Shown: one piece after another, positions 11,489 through 20,972 of the stretch | Layout of the letters: each line of letters opens with the position of its first letter | How positions within the stretch are numbered: position 1 is the first letter of the stretch | From: Pseudomonas anguilliseptica | GTDB taxonomy: Bacteria; Pseudomonadota; Gammaproteobacteria; Pseudomonadales; Pseudomonadaceae | Reading direction: 5' to 3' | Assembly (NCBI RefSeq): GCF_900105355.1 | Contig: NZ_FNSC01000001.1 | Coordinates: 744,001-808,000, forward strand | DNA: 64,000 nt | Notes under the pieces: generated by a model | What the model was told of the DNA's origin: nothing | The model's input: only the letters and a program-made list of their open reading frames with translations | Database searches by the model: none | Made by a program: the position numbers and the translations under genes

Positions 11489-11564
11489 GCGCGGCTCCTC
11501 AACTAAGGCCGACAGTTTAACAGGCCGCCGGAAAACTACTGCGCTCGGCTGTAGCGCATCGAAT

Positions 11565-12344
11565 TCAAGCCGCGCCGCGCATGCGCCACAACAGCAGTCG
11601 GGACTTGCGCCAGTCGCGCAGTTCGATCTGCTGATCCGCAGGCTGCCCCGGCACCTCGAAAGTGTTGCTGATCAACAGGCTGCCGGCCGGCATCTGCGCG
11701 CCGACCTTGGCCCACAGCTCGGGCATCGGCGCTGGAGACAGGAAGCAATACACCACGTCAAACACCGACAGGTCTGTACGCCAGAGATTCTCGTAGCGGA
11801 TCTGGCAATTACGCTGTGGTACGGCGCGCAACCAGGCGATGGCGAAGGACAGCGGCGCGGTCTCCACGCCGACAAACTGCGCCTGCGGATAATGGCGGGC
11901 CAGGCTCAGCAACGTCCCGGCAGGACCGCAGCCCAGATCGATAAAACGAAACTGCGCGGGTTGCTCGTCAAGCACTGCGCGCAAATGCTGACGCGTACCG
12001 ACTGCAGTCAGGTACAACGGCACCCGCTCGCCAAAGCTGTTCCAGTTGAGCAGCAACAACAGAAAGAAACCACCAAGAAACACCCAGGATGGCAGCGGCG
12101 CGCCACTGGTCAGCAGCAGCGCCGGGACGAACAGCAGATTCAATCCGCACCACCAGCGCGACAATCCCAGATAGCGCGCCAACGTGGCAGCCAGCAAGCC
12201 TTGCAGCAGGCCGGCTGCCATCAGCGTCAGTCGCCAGGGTGACAGCTGAGCGATCAGATACAGCGCCAAACCGACCAGCAGGGTCGCACCCAGTTGAGCA
12301 GACAAGGCCAGCAGCGCCGGATAGTGACGGACAACGCGCAGCAT
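11565..12344 (-). CDS. Membrane-anchored class I SAM methyltransferase, substrate unknown
   Basis: 259 residues in two parts. Residues about 10-100 form three or four hydrophobic helices (for example [27 protein letters not shown] and [13 protein letters not shown]). After the linker [15 protein letters not shown] comes a Rossmann methyltransferase domain with the SAM motif [16 protein letters not shown], an acidic strand end FVGVETAPL and the later [10 protein letters not shown] do not recognise the family beyond the SAM fold, and the substrate cannot be read from sequence. The start is ATG at 12344, with GGAG 5 nt upstream. It is divergent from rsgA and not obviously coupled to orn. Confidence 0.8.
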   Translation of the reverse strand: MLRVVRHYPALLALSAQLGATLLVGLALYLIAQLSPWRLTLMAAGLLQGLLAATLARYLGLSRWWCGLNLLFVPALLLTSGAPLPSWVFLGGFFLLLLLNWNSFGERVPLYLTAVGTRQHLRAVLDEQPAQFRFIDLGCGPAGTLLSLARHYPQAQFVGVETAPLSFAIAWLRAVPQRNCQIRYENLWRTDLSVFDVVYCFLSPAPMPELWAKVGAQMPAGSLLISNTFEVPGQPADQQIELRDWRKSRLLLWRMRGAA

Positions 12345-12463
12345 GCAGACTCCTCAACCGCCCGACCGATGATGCGCCGCAGTTTAGCCGTGCCAGCAGC
12401 TCAATAGGCAGCCCGTGCTAGACTCGCGACCGTTTATTGCGCAATTCAACTCTCGGAAGCCCC

Positions 12464-13495
12464 ATGGCCAAACGCCAACTCAACCGCCGGCAAAACTGGC
12501 GTATCGAAAAAATCCAGGGCGAGCGCGCCGCCCGCGCCGCCAAGCGCGAGTCGCAGGCGATACAGATTCTTGAAGGCGGCGACCTCGGCCCGGAACAGAC
12601 CGGCCTGGTCATCGCTCACTTCGGCGTACAGGTCGAAGTAGAAGCCCTGGATGGCGAACTGGCCGGCCAGGTATTCCGCTGCCACCTACGTGCCAACCTA
12701 CCGAGCATGGTCACCGGTGACCAGGTGGTGTGGCGCGCCGGCAACCAGGGCATTGGCGTGATCGTTGCCCAATTGCCGCGCAGCACCGAGCTCTGCCGCC
12801 CAGACACTCGCGGGCAGCTCAAGCCAGTCGCGGCCAACGTCGACCTGATCGTAATCGTCTTCGCGCCACTGCCCGAGCCCCACGCCAATCTGATAGACCG
12901 CTACCTGGTAGCCGCCGAGCATGCCGGCATCCGTCCATTACTGTTGCTGAACAAGACCGACTTGCTGGATGAGCAGAACGCCGTGGCCCTCAACCGCATG
13001 CTCGGCGTGTACCGCGAACTCGGTTATCCGCTACTGGAAGTGTCCGCCCATGGCGGCGACGGCATGCAACAGCTGCAACAGCAGCTCGATGGCCATGTCA
13101 GCGTGTTCGTCGGCCAGTCCGGGGTGGGTAAATCGTCGCTGGTCAACAGCCTGTTGCCGGAAGTCGATACCCGCGTTGGGCCACTCTCCGAACTGACCGG
13201 CAAAGGCACCCACACCACCACCACCGCGCGGTTATTCCACTTCCCGGGCGGCGGCGAGCTGATCGATTCCCCCGGGATTCGCGAGTTCGGCCTGGTGCAC
13301 GTCAGCCGCGACGATGTCGAAGCCGGCTTTATCGAGTTTCACGACCTGATCGGCCAATGCCGCTTCCGCGACTGCAAGCACGACCGCGAACCCGGCTGCG
13401 CCCTGCTAAAGGCGCTGGAAGAGGGTCGCCTGCACCCACAGCGCATGGCCAGCTACCGGCATATTCTGGCCAGCCTGCCGGAAGCCGAGTACTGA
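12464..13495 (+). CDS. rsgA: Small ribosomal subunit GTPase RsgA
   Basis: Circularly permuted GTPase for late 30S maturation. The 343-residue protein has a basic N-terminus, an OB fold, then G4 NKTD (163-166), G1 GQSGVGKS (217-224) and G3 DSPG (268-271), and a C-terminal zinc site with Cys299, Cys304, His306 and Cys312 ([14 protein letters not shown]). The G4-G1-G3 order is diagnostic. The start is ATG at 12464 ([14 protein letters not shown]), preceded by GGAAG. An in-frame upstream extension of nine codons has no homology support. Confidence 0.97.
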   Translation: MAKRQLNRRQNWRIEKIQGERAARAAKRESQAIQILEGGDLGPEQTGLVIAHFGVQVEVEALDGELAGQVFRCHLRANLPSMVTGDQVVWRAGNQGIGVIVAQLPRSTELCRPDTRGQLKPVAANVDLIVIVFAPLPEPHANLIDRYLVAAEHAGIRPLLLLNKTDLLDEQNAVALNRMLGVYRELGYPLLEVSAHGGDGMQQLQQQLDGHVSVFVGQSGVGKSSLVNSLLPEVDTRVGPLSELTGKGTHTTTTARLFHFPGGGELIDSPGIREFGLVHVSRDDVEAGFIEFHDLIGQCRFRDCKHDREPGCALLKALEEGRLHPQRMASYRHILASLPEAEY

Positions 13496-13575
13496 AAGAA
13501 CTGCCGGGGCGGCTTTCAACGTCGCGCCGCGACGCACCCGCAGGGTGGCCGCCAGAGATGGCAGGCCATCAACAA

Positions 13576-13604
13576 AAAAGGCCGCGACAAGTCGCGGCCT
13601 TTTA
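13576..13604. terminator. Bidirectional intrinsic terminator between rsgA and motB
   Basis: AAAAGGCCGCGA and TCGCGGCCTTTT pair around CAAG. It serves the convergent rsgA and motB. Confidence 0.9.
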
Positions 13605-13613
13605 ACATACAGC

Positions 13614-14630
13614 TCACTCAGCGGGCTGATCGAACTGCAACACGCCATCTTCGAAGATATTCAGTCGCTCGCGTAACTGCCCATCGGGCAGCGGCTCGTC
13701 GGGCACGACGGGGGGCGTGATGGCAGGCGCACCCGGAGAGTTTCCCGCCTCAGCAGGTGGATCAGTCGAATCACTTTGCGAGCCCTCAATGGCCCGCTGG
13801 GCTTTCTTGGTCAGCACCACGATATCGATACGTCGGTTGACCGGATTAAGCGGGTTCTCCCGATCAAACAAGGCCGAGGAGGCATAGCCCACTACCCGCG
13901 CGACCTGCTCGTCGTCATAGCCGCCAGCAATCAGCACCCGCCGCGCCGCATTGGCACGATCGGCGGACAGCTCCCAGTTGCCGTAACCGCCGCGCCCGAC
14001 AAAGAGCGCGGCATCGGTATGACCACTGACGCTGATCTTGTTCGGCACCGCAGCGATAGTGTCGGTCATGGCCAGCAGGATATCTTCGAAATACGGCTGC
14101 AAGCGCGCACTACCGGAGGCGAACATCGGCCGGTTTTCGGCGTCCATGATCTGGATTCGCAGACCGTCCTGGGTGATTTCGAAGAGAATCTGATCCTTGA
14201 AGTTCTGCAGCTGAGGGTTTTCCTCAACCTTGTTCTGCAATTCCTGCAACAGCAACTCCAGCCGCTCGCGCTCAACTTCTTCGGCTATCGACTCGGCCTG
14301 CAGCTTGTCCACATCGGCTTGCGAATCCTCGGCAGGACTTTGTTCTTCCTGCGGCTCCGGGTTAAGGGTGCGGTCGGGAGCCGGGGTCGGTGTACCGCCC
14401 AGGTCGATCACATAGGGGCTGGCACTTTCGGAGAAGCCCACAGGGTCCTGAAAATAACCAGAAATCAACTTCTTCTGCTCGGGCGTGGCCGTAGACATCA
14501 GCCACATCACCAGAAAGAACGCCATCATCGCTGTGGCAAAGTCGGCGAAGGCGATTTTCCAGGCACCACCGTGGTGGCCACCGGCAACCTTCTTGACCCG
14601 CTTGACGATAATCGGCTGGTTATTTTCCAT
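13614..14630 (-). CDS. motB: Flagellar stator protein MotB
   Basis: Peptidoglycan-anchoring half of the proton-driven stator. The 338-residue protein has a short basic cytoplasmic tail (VKRVKKVAGGHHGGAWKIA), one transmembrane helix beginning FADFATAMMAFFLVMWLM with the proton-binding Asp in FADFATAM, a long acidic plug and linker, and an OmpA-like peptidoglycan-binding domain (VSGHTDAALF, NWELSADRANAARRVL, NRRIDIVVL). A Pro-rich tail follows. It starts 8 nt after the motA stop, so the pair is co-translated. It is the MotAB rather than MotCD type by context. Confidence 0.95.
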   Translation of the reverse strand: MENNQPIIVKRVKKVAGGHHGGAWKIAFADFATAMMAFFLVMWLMSTATPEQKKLISGYFQDPVGFSESASPYVIDLGGTPTPAPDRTLNPEPQEEQSPAEDSQADVDKLQAESIAEEVERERLELLLQELQNKVEENPQLQNFKDQILFEITQDGLRIQIMDAENRPMFASGSARLQPYFEDILLAMTDTIAAVPNKISVSGHTDAALFVGRGGYGNWELSADRANAARRVLIAGGYDDEQVARVVGYASSALFDRENPLNPVNRRIDIVVLTKKAQRAIEGSQSDSTDPPAEAGNSPGAPAITPPVVPDEPLPDGQLRERLNIFEDGVLQFDQPAE

Positions 14631-14638
14631 GGCTCGCG

Positions 14639-15490
14639 TTAGCCCCCACGCATGGCCTGTTCAAGCTCGGCAAAGCTCGGACGGTGCGCAGGGAACAGCA
14701 CCTTACGCGAGAACTCCACTGCCAGCGATGGCGGCATACCCGAGGCCGAAGCCACCAGACCGGCCTTGATCGCCTCATAGACGTTCAGTTCTTCCTTGGC
14801 ATCGTGCTCCAACGCACCCGAGAGCGGGCCGAAGAAGCCGTAGGAAGCCAAGATCCCGAGGAAGGTACCCACCAACGCGGTACCAACCTTCTGGCCGATC
14901 TCCGCGTTATCCGCCTCGGCGAGGATCGACATGGTGATCACGATGCCCAGTACCGCAGCCACGATCCCCATGGCCGGCATACCATCGGCCACCTTGGCCA
15001 CAGCATGCGCCGGGTGTTCGAGTTCTTCCTTGAGGCTGGCGATCTCCATGTCGAACAGGCCTTCCAGCTCGTGCGGAGCCATGTTGCCGGACGACATGAT
15101 GCGCAGGTAATCGCAGATAAAAGAGGTCATCTGCTGATCTTTGAGGATGCCGGGATACTTGCTGAAAATCGGGCTGGCGGCCGGGTCTTCGACATCCGCT
15201 TCGATGGCCATCATGCCTTCGCGGCGGCTCTTGTTGAGAATCTCGTACAGCAGCTTGAGCACATCCAGGTAGTAGTGATGCGTAAAGCGTGAGCTGAACA
15301 TGCTCAGCGACTTCTTGAACACATGCATAAAAGCGCTACCCGGGTTGGCCTGCAGGAAAGCACCCAACGCCGCACCACCGATGATCATCACCTCGAAGGG
15401 ATGCACCAACGCCATAAACTGGCCACCGGAAAGAATAAAACCGCCCAACACGCTGGCGAATACAACAATGATGCCGATGATTTTTACCAT
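14639..15490 (-). CDS. motA: Flagellar stator protein MotA
   Basis: Proton channel and torque-generating subunit. The 283 residues include four hydrophobic segments: VKIIGIIVVFASVLGGFI, FEVMIIGGAALGAFL, the pair around GMPAMGIVAAVLGIVITM, and VGTALVGTFLGILASYGFF. The cytoplasmic loop between helices 2 and 3 carries the charged residues expected to contact FliG. The start is ATG at 15490. It is divergent from the HDOD gene, with a 119-nt region between them that must hold the motAB promoter. Confidence 0.96.
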   Translation of the reverse strand: MVKIIGIIVVFASVLGGFILSGGQFMALVHPFEVMIIGGAALGAFLQANPGSAFMHVFKKSLSMFSSRFTHHYYLDVLKLLYEILNKSRREGMMAIEADVEDPAASPIFSKYPGILKDQQMTSFICDYLRIMSSGNMAPHELEGLFDMEIASLKEELEHPAHAVAKVADGMPAMGIVAAVLGIVITMSILAEADNAEIGQKVGTALVGTFLGILASYGFFGPLSGALEHDAKEELNVYEAIKAGLVASASGMPPSLAVEFSRKVLFPAHRPSFAELEQAMRGG

Positions 15491-15609
15491 AGAAAGAGAC
15501 TTGCCAGAGAGGGTAGAAAGGGGCTTTGCAAAACAACCCTTCTATTTATCGGAAGTTTTGCGCGAGACTATAGCCAGTTAAGGTCAAAAGCCAGCTTGTC
15601 TCAACCCGC

Positions 15610-17124
15610 ATGCCAAAGCCCGTCCACTATCCGCGCGCCCTGACTGACTGGCTCAAGCAGCTGGACAGCCAGCTATTGCCTGCCTCCCTCGAAAGTCAGC
15701 AAAAGCTGCGCCGTGCCCTGGCAGACAGCAATCGCTCCATGCGCGAGTTGGCGGATTTGATACAAAATTGCCCTGCCTTGGCGCTAAGCGTCTTGCGTGA
15801 AGCCAACCGCAAGAGCAGTGGGCTGAGCGAGCAAACTGAAAGCCTCGAAGCGGCGATCAGCCGCCTCGGCATCAAGCGCACCGAAGACCTGCTCAATGCC
15901 CTGCCCGCACTCCCAGAGCAGGAGTTACCCAAAGCGCTGCGGCAAATTCTGCTGATCAGCCAGCATGCCAGCCACCAGGCCAATGGCCTGTTTGCTGGCC
16001 GCCTGGCGCGGTTGTGGCAAGAAGTACACTGGGGCAGCCTGCTGTTTCTCGCGCCGATCTGGACCTTGCTCGCCGCCCACCCTGAGCTGTTCGACGTGTG
16101 GGAGCAGCGTGTGCTGGTCAAGGGCGAAGCCGCGAGCAAGGTGGAGCAGGAGTTGCTGGGCGTGCCGCTGCTGAAGCTCTGCCTGGCCCTGAGCGAGCAA
16201 TGGCATTTACCGGAGTGGGTTACTCAGGGCTATCGGCTGCTGGTCAGCGATCGACGCCTGCTGGTCAAGGCACTGCATATCGCCCGCGACAATGAACATC
16301 CACTGCATCAGCAACAAACTCTCGACGCCGACAGCAACCTGCGCCGCTGGTTGACACAACCGGCCAACAGCATTCTGCTGGCCAACGGCCTGGCACTGTC
16401 CGCGCACCACGTCTGGAACAGTCCGCATAGCCTGCGCTGGCAGCGCCTGACCGGTTTATTCCTGCAACTGCCGCTCGATAACGTGCAACAGCTGCTGCAC
16501 CAGAATGCCGTCAGCAGCGCCCGACAGATACCCGGCACCGACCTCTGGCACCCGGCAGAAGCGCTGCTCTGGCCATGGCAGGCGCGGCACCTGCAAACCA
16601 TAGTCGAACAGCCCAAGCCCGCAGTTGTCAGCGAGTGGCGCCAGCTATGCGCGCACCTGCTCGCCCTGCCCAGCGCGTTCAGCAATGTGTTGCAGCTGAC
16701 CGCCTGCGCCAATCAGGCAATCCAGGCCTGCGGTATGCAACGGGTACTGATTTTGCTGGCCGACCGCAACCACACACGCCTGATCGCCCAGCAGCAGAGC
16801 GGCCTGGACAAAGCCGCCGCCAGCCTTAGCCTTGATCCGCAACAAAGCCAGGTGCTGCGCCGCCTGCTCAGTGCCCCCGCGCAGCTAAAACTGAGCACGG
16901 CCAACATCGCGCAGTTTTCCGCCATGCTGCCTGGTTCGCTGAAGAGCCTGTTCCCCAGCGAGCATTTGCTGATTCGCTCAATCGCCAGCAACAACCGCGT
17001 GGTTATGCTGATCTTTGCCGATCAGGGTGGCCCGGCACTGAGCGATGCCAGCGTGCAGGGCTTCGGCAAAACCGTGCAATGCATTGAGCGCGCGCTGGCC
17101 AGCTTTGCCAACCGCGGGCGCTAG
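15610..17124 (+). CDS. HDOD-domain signalling protein
   Basis: 504 residues. The N-terminal half (about 10-210) fits an HDOD domain, with LIQNCPALALSVLREAN followed by LEAAISRLGIKRTEDLL; the C-terminal part (about 340-500) looks GAF-like (RVLILLADRNHTRLIAQQ, RVVMLIFADQGGPALSD). HDOD proteins lack the catalytic HD pair and act as regulators, often of motility or biofilm. None of the usual partners is fused here. There is no clear Shine-Dalgarno before the ATG. The position next to motAB is conserved in Pseudomonas from memory, but the role is not known to me. Confidence 0.85.
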   Translation: MPKPVHYPRALTDWLKQLDSQLLPASLESQQKLRRALADSNRSMRELADLIQNCPALALSVLREANRKSSGLSEQTESLEAAISRLGIKRTEDLLNALPALPEQELPKALRQILLISQHASHQANGLFAGRLARLWQEVHWGSLLFLAPIWTLLAAHPELFDVWEQRVLVKGEAASKVEQELLGVPLLKLCLALSEQWHLPEWVTQGYRLLVSDRRLLVKALHIARDNEHPLHQQQTLDADSNLRRWLTQPANSILLANGLALSAHHVWNSPHSLRWQRLTGLFLQLPLDNVQQLLHQNAVSSARQIPGTDLWHPAEALLWPWQARHLQTIVEQPKPAVVSEWRQLCAHLLALPSAFSNVLQLTACANQAIQACGMQRVLILLADRNHTRLIAQQQSGLDKAAASLSLDPQQSQVLRRLLSAPAQLKLSTANIAQFSAMLPGSLKSLFPSEHLLIRSIASNNRVVMLIFADQGGPALSDASVQGFGKTVQCIERALASFANRGR

Positions 17125-17169
17125 GCTTTCCGCTACAATCCGTCCTTTTCCCGCAAAAAGAGGCCCGGC

Positions 17170-17985
17170 ATGACCGCCTTCGCTGAGTTGCCCTTGCTGA
17201 TCGAACCCGCGCAACTGGCCAGCCGCCTGAATGCGCCTGAGCTGATCCTGGTCGACCTGACCAGCAACGTCCGCTACACAGCCGGCCATATCCCTGGCGC
17301 ACACTTTGTCGACCCCAAGCGCACCCAACTGGGCCAGCCTCCAGCACCCGGCTTGCTGCCTGAGCAGGCTCAACTTGAGCAATTGTTCGGCGAACTCGGG
17401 CATAACCCCAATGCCGTCTATGTGGTGTATGACGATGAAGGTGGCGGCTGGGCCGGACGCTTTATCTGGCTGCTGGATGTAATTGGTCACACGCGCTACC
17501 ACTATCTGGACGGTGGCCTGCACGCCTGGCTGGAAGAAGAGCGTGAGCTCAGCAGCACAGTGCCGGATACCGGTACACAAGCTGTTGCACTGCAGCTGAA
17601 CAGCGCGCCGACCGCGACCCGCGAATACCTGCAAAGCCGCCTCGGCGCTACCGACCTGGCCATCTGGGATGCCCGCGCACCCAGTGAGTACAACGGCGAG
17701 AAAGCCCTGGCGCAAAAAGCCGGGCACATCCCCGGCGCCATCAATTTCGAATGGACTGCGGGCATGGACCCAGCCCGGGCGCTGCGCATTCGTCAGGACA
17801 TCCAGACACAACTCAACAGCCTCGGAATCACCGCCGACAAAGAAATCATCACCCACTGCCAGACCCACCACCGCTCCGGTTTTACCTACCTGATCGCCAA
17901 GCTGCTCGGCTATCCACGGGTAAAAGCCTATGCCGGCTCCTGGGGCGAGTGGGGCAACCACCCGGACACTCCGGTCGAGCGCTAA
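17170..17985 (+). CDS. rhdA: Thiosulfate:cyanide sulfurtransferase (rhodanese) RhdA
   Basis: Tandem-domain rhodanese of 271 residues. The N-terminal inactive domain (about 1-140) includes VDLTSNVRYTAGHIPGAHF; the C-terminal active domain holds the catalytic loop CQTHHRSG starting at Cys230, the position and sequence I recall for Azotobacter vinelandii RhdA. It forms a cysteine persulfide and passes sulfur to thiophilic acceptors, which may serve cyanide defence or Fe-S supply. GAGG precedes the ATG at 17170. It is followed 36 nt later by psd, so the two are probably co-transcribed. Confidence 0.95.
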   Translation: MTAFAELPLLIEPAQLASRLNAPELILVDLTSNVRYTAGHIPGAHFVDPKRTQLGQPPAPGLLPEQAQLEQLFGELGHNPNAVYVVYDDEGGGWAGRFIWLLDVIGHTRYHYLDGGLHAWLEEERELSSTVPDTGTQAVALQLNSAPTATREYLQSRLGATDLAIWDARAPSEYNGEKALAQKAGHIPGAINFEWTAGMDPARALRIRQDIQTQLNSLGITADKEIITHCQTHHRSGFTYLIAKLLGYPRVKAYAGSWGEWGNHPDTPVER

Positions 17986-18021
17986 GCCCCGCAGACCGCC
18001 CGCCACTTTTAAGGAACGCCA

Positions 18022-18882
18022 ATGAAAGATCGTCTGTTTATCCTCAGCCAGTACCTGCTGCCGCACCACCTACTGTCGCGCCTGATCGGCTGCGCTGCGG
18101 AATGCCGCGCCGGCTGGTTCAAGAATCGCCTGATCGGCTGGTTCGCTAAGCAGTACCAGGTCAATATGAGCGAAGCCCAGGTCGAAGACCTGACCGCCTT
18201 TGCTCACTTCAATGATTTCTTTACCCGCGCCCTGAAAGACGGCGCCCGCCCGCTCGACGATAGCCCTGGCGCAGTCCTCAGCCCGGCCGACGGCGCGGTC
18301 AGCCAGCTTGGCAAGATCGAACAAGGTCGGGTGTTCCAGGCCAAAGGCCACAGCTTCAGTGTGATCGAGCTGCTGGGCGGCGACACGGAGCGCGCAGCGG
18401 CCTTTATGGGCGGCGACTTCGCCACCATCTACCTCTCGCCCAAGGACTACCACCGCGTGCATATGCCACTGGCCGGCGCCCTGAAAGAGATGGTCTACGT
18501 GCCGGGCCGGCTGTTCTCGGTCAACCAGACCACCGCGGAAAATGTGCCCGAACTGTTTGCCCGCAACGAGCGCGTGGTCTGCCTGTTTGACACCGAGCGC
18601 GGCCCGATGGCCGTGGTGCTGGTCGGCGCGATGATCGTGGCGTCGATCGAAACCGTCTGGGCGGGCTTGGTCACACCACCCAAACGCACGTTGAAAACAT
18701 TCAGTTACGACGAAGCTGCCCGCGCACCAATTGTGCTGGAAAAAGGCGCAGAACTCGGGCGTTTCAAGCTGGGCTCAACCGCCATCGTGCTGTTTGGCCC
18801 GGAGCAGGTGCAGTGGGCCGAAGAACTGGCCGCCAACAGCCCGGTACAGATGGGCCAACGCCTCGCCGCGTCACGCGGTTAA
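18022..18882 (+). CDS. psd: Phosphatidylserine decarboxylase Psd
   Basis: Pyruvoyl-dependent inner-membrane enzyme that makes phosphatidylethanolamine. The 286-residue proenzyme has the self-cleavage motif LGST at 250-253, where Ser252 becomes the pyruvoyl group, and the conserved Asp90 (SPADGAVS) and His147 (YHRVHMPL) of the processing triad. The N-terminal amphipathic region ([11 protein letters not shown]) should bind membrane. AAGGAA precedes the ATG at 18022. Confidence 0.97.
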   Translation: MKDRLFILSQYLLPHHLLSRLIGCAAECRAGWFKNRLIGWFAKQYQVNMSEAQVEDLTAFAHFNDFFTRALKDGARPLDDSPGAVLSPADGAVSQLGKIEQGRVFQAKGHSFSVIELLGGDTERAAAFMGGDFATIYLSPKDYHRVHMPLAGALKEMVYVPGRLFSVNQTTAENVPELFARNERVVCLFDTERGPMAVVLVGAMIVASIETVWAGLVTPPKRTLKTFSYDEAARAPIVLEKGAELGRFKLGSTAIVLFGPEQVQWAEELAANSPVQMGQRLAASRG

Positions 18883-19112
18883 TCTACCAAACCGGCACTA
18901 TCAGCCTATGCGGCCAGTGCCGTGAGACCGGACAGAGTGAACCTCTGAGCATGAAAACCAGTCACAATAAAGACTTCCAGATGATTTGAGTGTCGCGCCA
19001 GCTTGGCAACCCAGCCAAGCACATGGCTGCGAGGCCTGCGAGATGCTGCTAGAGTCGAAACATAATTCTTAGACTCACCTGCCTTACCCGTGCGCTGGAG
19101 TATCTGATTTAG

Positions 19113-20918
19113 ATGGATAAACAGAATTCTCACTTGCTACTGCGCGTCACCACGCCGGATAAGCAAAGCCTGTCATTCTGCGACGCCAGTCCGCGTGATC
19201 TGAAGAAATGGGTCGATGGCCTGCCCAAAGCCAATATCGGTGAAACCGCGCGCCAGCTGTATCAAGCACTGGTTGAACTCAACCAGTTGCTGACGCCTTC
19301 GGAAAATCGCCTGCAACTGCTGGAAATCCTCCGCCCGGAAATCTATTTCGTCTGCAAGCAACTGGAAAAACACTTCCTAAACCAAGCCATCGTCCTCGAT
19401 GAGCGGCCGCGCAAGGTTGCCAACCTCTGCCAGGCCCTGCAGAACCACCTGGCCGTCGGTTATAAACTGATCGTGGCACGCCTGGCAGCGCAACCGGGCC
19501 GGGAACACCATCAACTGCTTGCCGTCGCGCTGCAGCGCGCTACGCATAGCCTGTGTGGCCCATTGATTCGCGCAAGCCAGCTGTACTGCCCAGTTCCCGA
19601 AGGGCTCTGGCTTGAGTTGCATCAGCTGTATCAGATTGCCCTGACGCGTGACCTGCACAAGACCATGATTCGTGATAGCCAGGCCCTGCGCACCCAAGGT
19701 ATGAGCACCGAACAAAGCTATCTAGTCGCCCTGCTGCTCGGCTGCGCGCGCTGCAACCAGATGCGCCAGAGCGCCATTGCTCGCCTCGCCGAAGTGCTCG
19801 AGCCCTGGAGTGCACTGGCTACCCTGCAGGCTGGCGACGAGCCGTCCAGCCTGTTCGCCGTTGCGCCGCAAGTGGATGGTCCGCCTCGCTATATTTCGCT
19901 GTTCCAGCAAACCGAGCTGCACAAAGCACTAGGAATCGACCCCAGCCAACTGGTCGACGCTATCAAGGAACACCTGCTGCTGCCGGCCGAAAACATTGCT
20001 CAATCACGCCTGAGCGTGCCCGAAGGCTTCAGTCACGACATGCTGCAGCATCTGGCCGCAGCCTGGGGCGATATAGCCGAACGTACCTTCCAGCGCAGCC
20101 AGGGACAGGGCGCCCTGACCCTGTGCATTGGCATGAGTGCGCTGCATTTCTACCTGGCCGGCAAGCGTCCGTTCAACGAGGTGCTACAAGTTCCGGTAAC
20201 CACCAATGCGGCAGTATTCAAGGCCGACACCGGGGCGCCGGATATTTGGTCGAACGCATTCGATGCGCAGAAGAGCAATCAGTGGGAAAACGGCCTACCC
20301 TTTGAAGAAATTCAATACAACAAGCCGAATCAGCCCAACGCACCGACGGAGCTAGGCGGCCAAGAAAGCTACCCGACCCACGAAGTCACCATCGTCAATA
20401 TCAGCCCAGGCGGCTACTGCCTGTCGTGGCCGAGGAACGTCCCCAGCCAGCTGCAGGCCGGTGAACTGCTCGGTGTGCAAGGCTTGCCGCAACAAGGCTG
20501 GAGCACTGCCGTGGTGCGCTGGATTCGCCAGGTTCGTGGCGGCGGTACGCAGATGGGTATCGAGCTAATTGCTCCCCACGCGCAAGCTTGCGGCCTGCAA
20601 CTGGTGCGCAAGGCAGAGCAGAATAGCCAGTACCTGCGCGCCCTGCTGCTGCCGGAAATCAGCGCCATCTCGCGGCCGGCCAGCCTGATTACTGCACGCC
20701 TGCCGTTCCAGGAGGGCAATAAGGTCAGCATCAATCTGAATGGCAACGAACATCGCGCAGTACTGAGCCGCCGGCAGACCAGCACCGGCAGTTTCAACCA
20801 GTTCGAGTACCGGGGTGTCGAGCAAATCAACGGTGAGCACGGGAAGCCTGTCACAGCGCCGAAAAGCCGCACACCAGACGGGGAGGAAGACTTTGACTCA
20901 CTCTGGAAGTCGCTGTAG
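19113..20918 (+). CDS. Large protein with a C-terminal PilZ-like domain
   Basis: 601 residues, immediately upstream of fimX. Residues 1-400 are alpha-helical and rich in Leu/Gln, with no recognised domain. Residues about 415-525 look like PilZ: HEVTIVNISPGGYCLSWP contains NxSxxG (NISPGG, about 428-433), followed by the beta strands VVRWIRQVRGGGTQMGIEL. The RxxxR motif normally just before this, which binds c-di-GMP, is not evident, so binding may be lost or different. The start ATG at 19113 has GGAG 12 nt upstream, rather far. A 230-nt gap after psd has no gene. The adjacent fimX suggests a role in c-di-GMP or type IV pilus control. Confidence 0.8.
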   Translation: MDKQNSHLLLRVTTPDKQSLSFCDASPRDLKKWVDGLPKANIGETARQLYQALVELNQLLTPSENRLQLLEILRPEIYFVCKQLEKHFLNQAIVLDERPRKVANLCQALQNHLAVGYKLIVARLAAQPGREHHQLLAVALQRATHSLCGPLIRASQLYCPVPEGLWLELHQLYQIALTRDLHKTMIRDSQALRTQGMSTEQSYLVALLLGCARCNQMRQSAIARLAEVLEPWSALATLQAGDEPSSLFAVAPQVDGPPRYISLFQQTELHKALGIDPSQLVDAIKEHLLLPAENIAQSRLSVPEGFSHDMLQHLAAAWGDIAERTFQRSQGQGALTLCIGMSALHFYLAGKRPFNEVLQVPVTTNAAVFKADTGAPDIWSNAFDAQKSNQWENGLPFEEIQYNKPNQPNAPTELGGQESYPTHEVTIVNISPGGYCLSWPRNVPSQLQAGELLGVQGLPQQGWSTAVVRWIRQVRGGGTQMGIELIAPHAQACGLQLVRKAEQNSQYLRALLLPEISAISRPASLITARLPFQEGNKVSINLNGNEHRAVLSRRQTSTGSFNQFEYRGVEQINGEHGKPVTAPKSRTPDGEEDFDSLWKSL

Positions 20919-20972
20919 ATTGCCGACGCTCTCCCTTTTCGCGCCCGTTCGGCGCAGATTTGATACCACACC

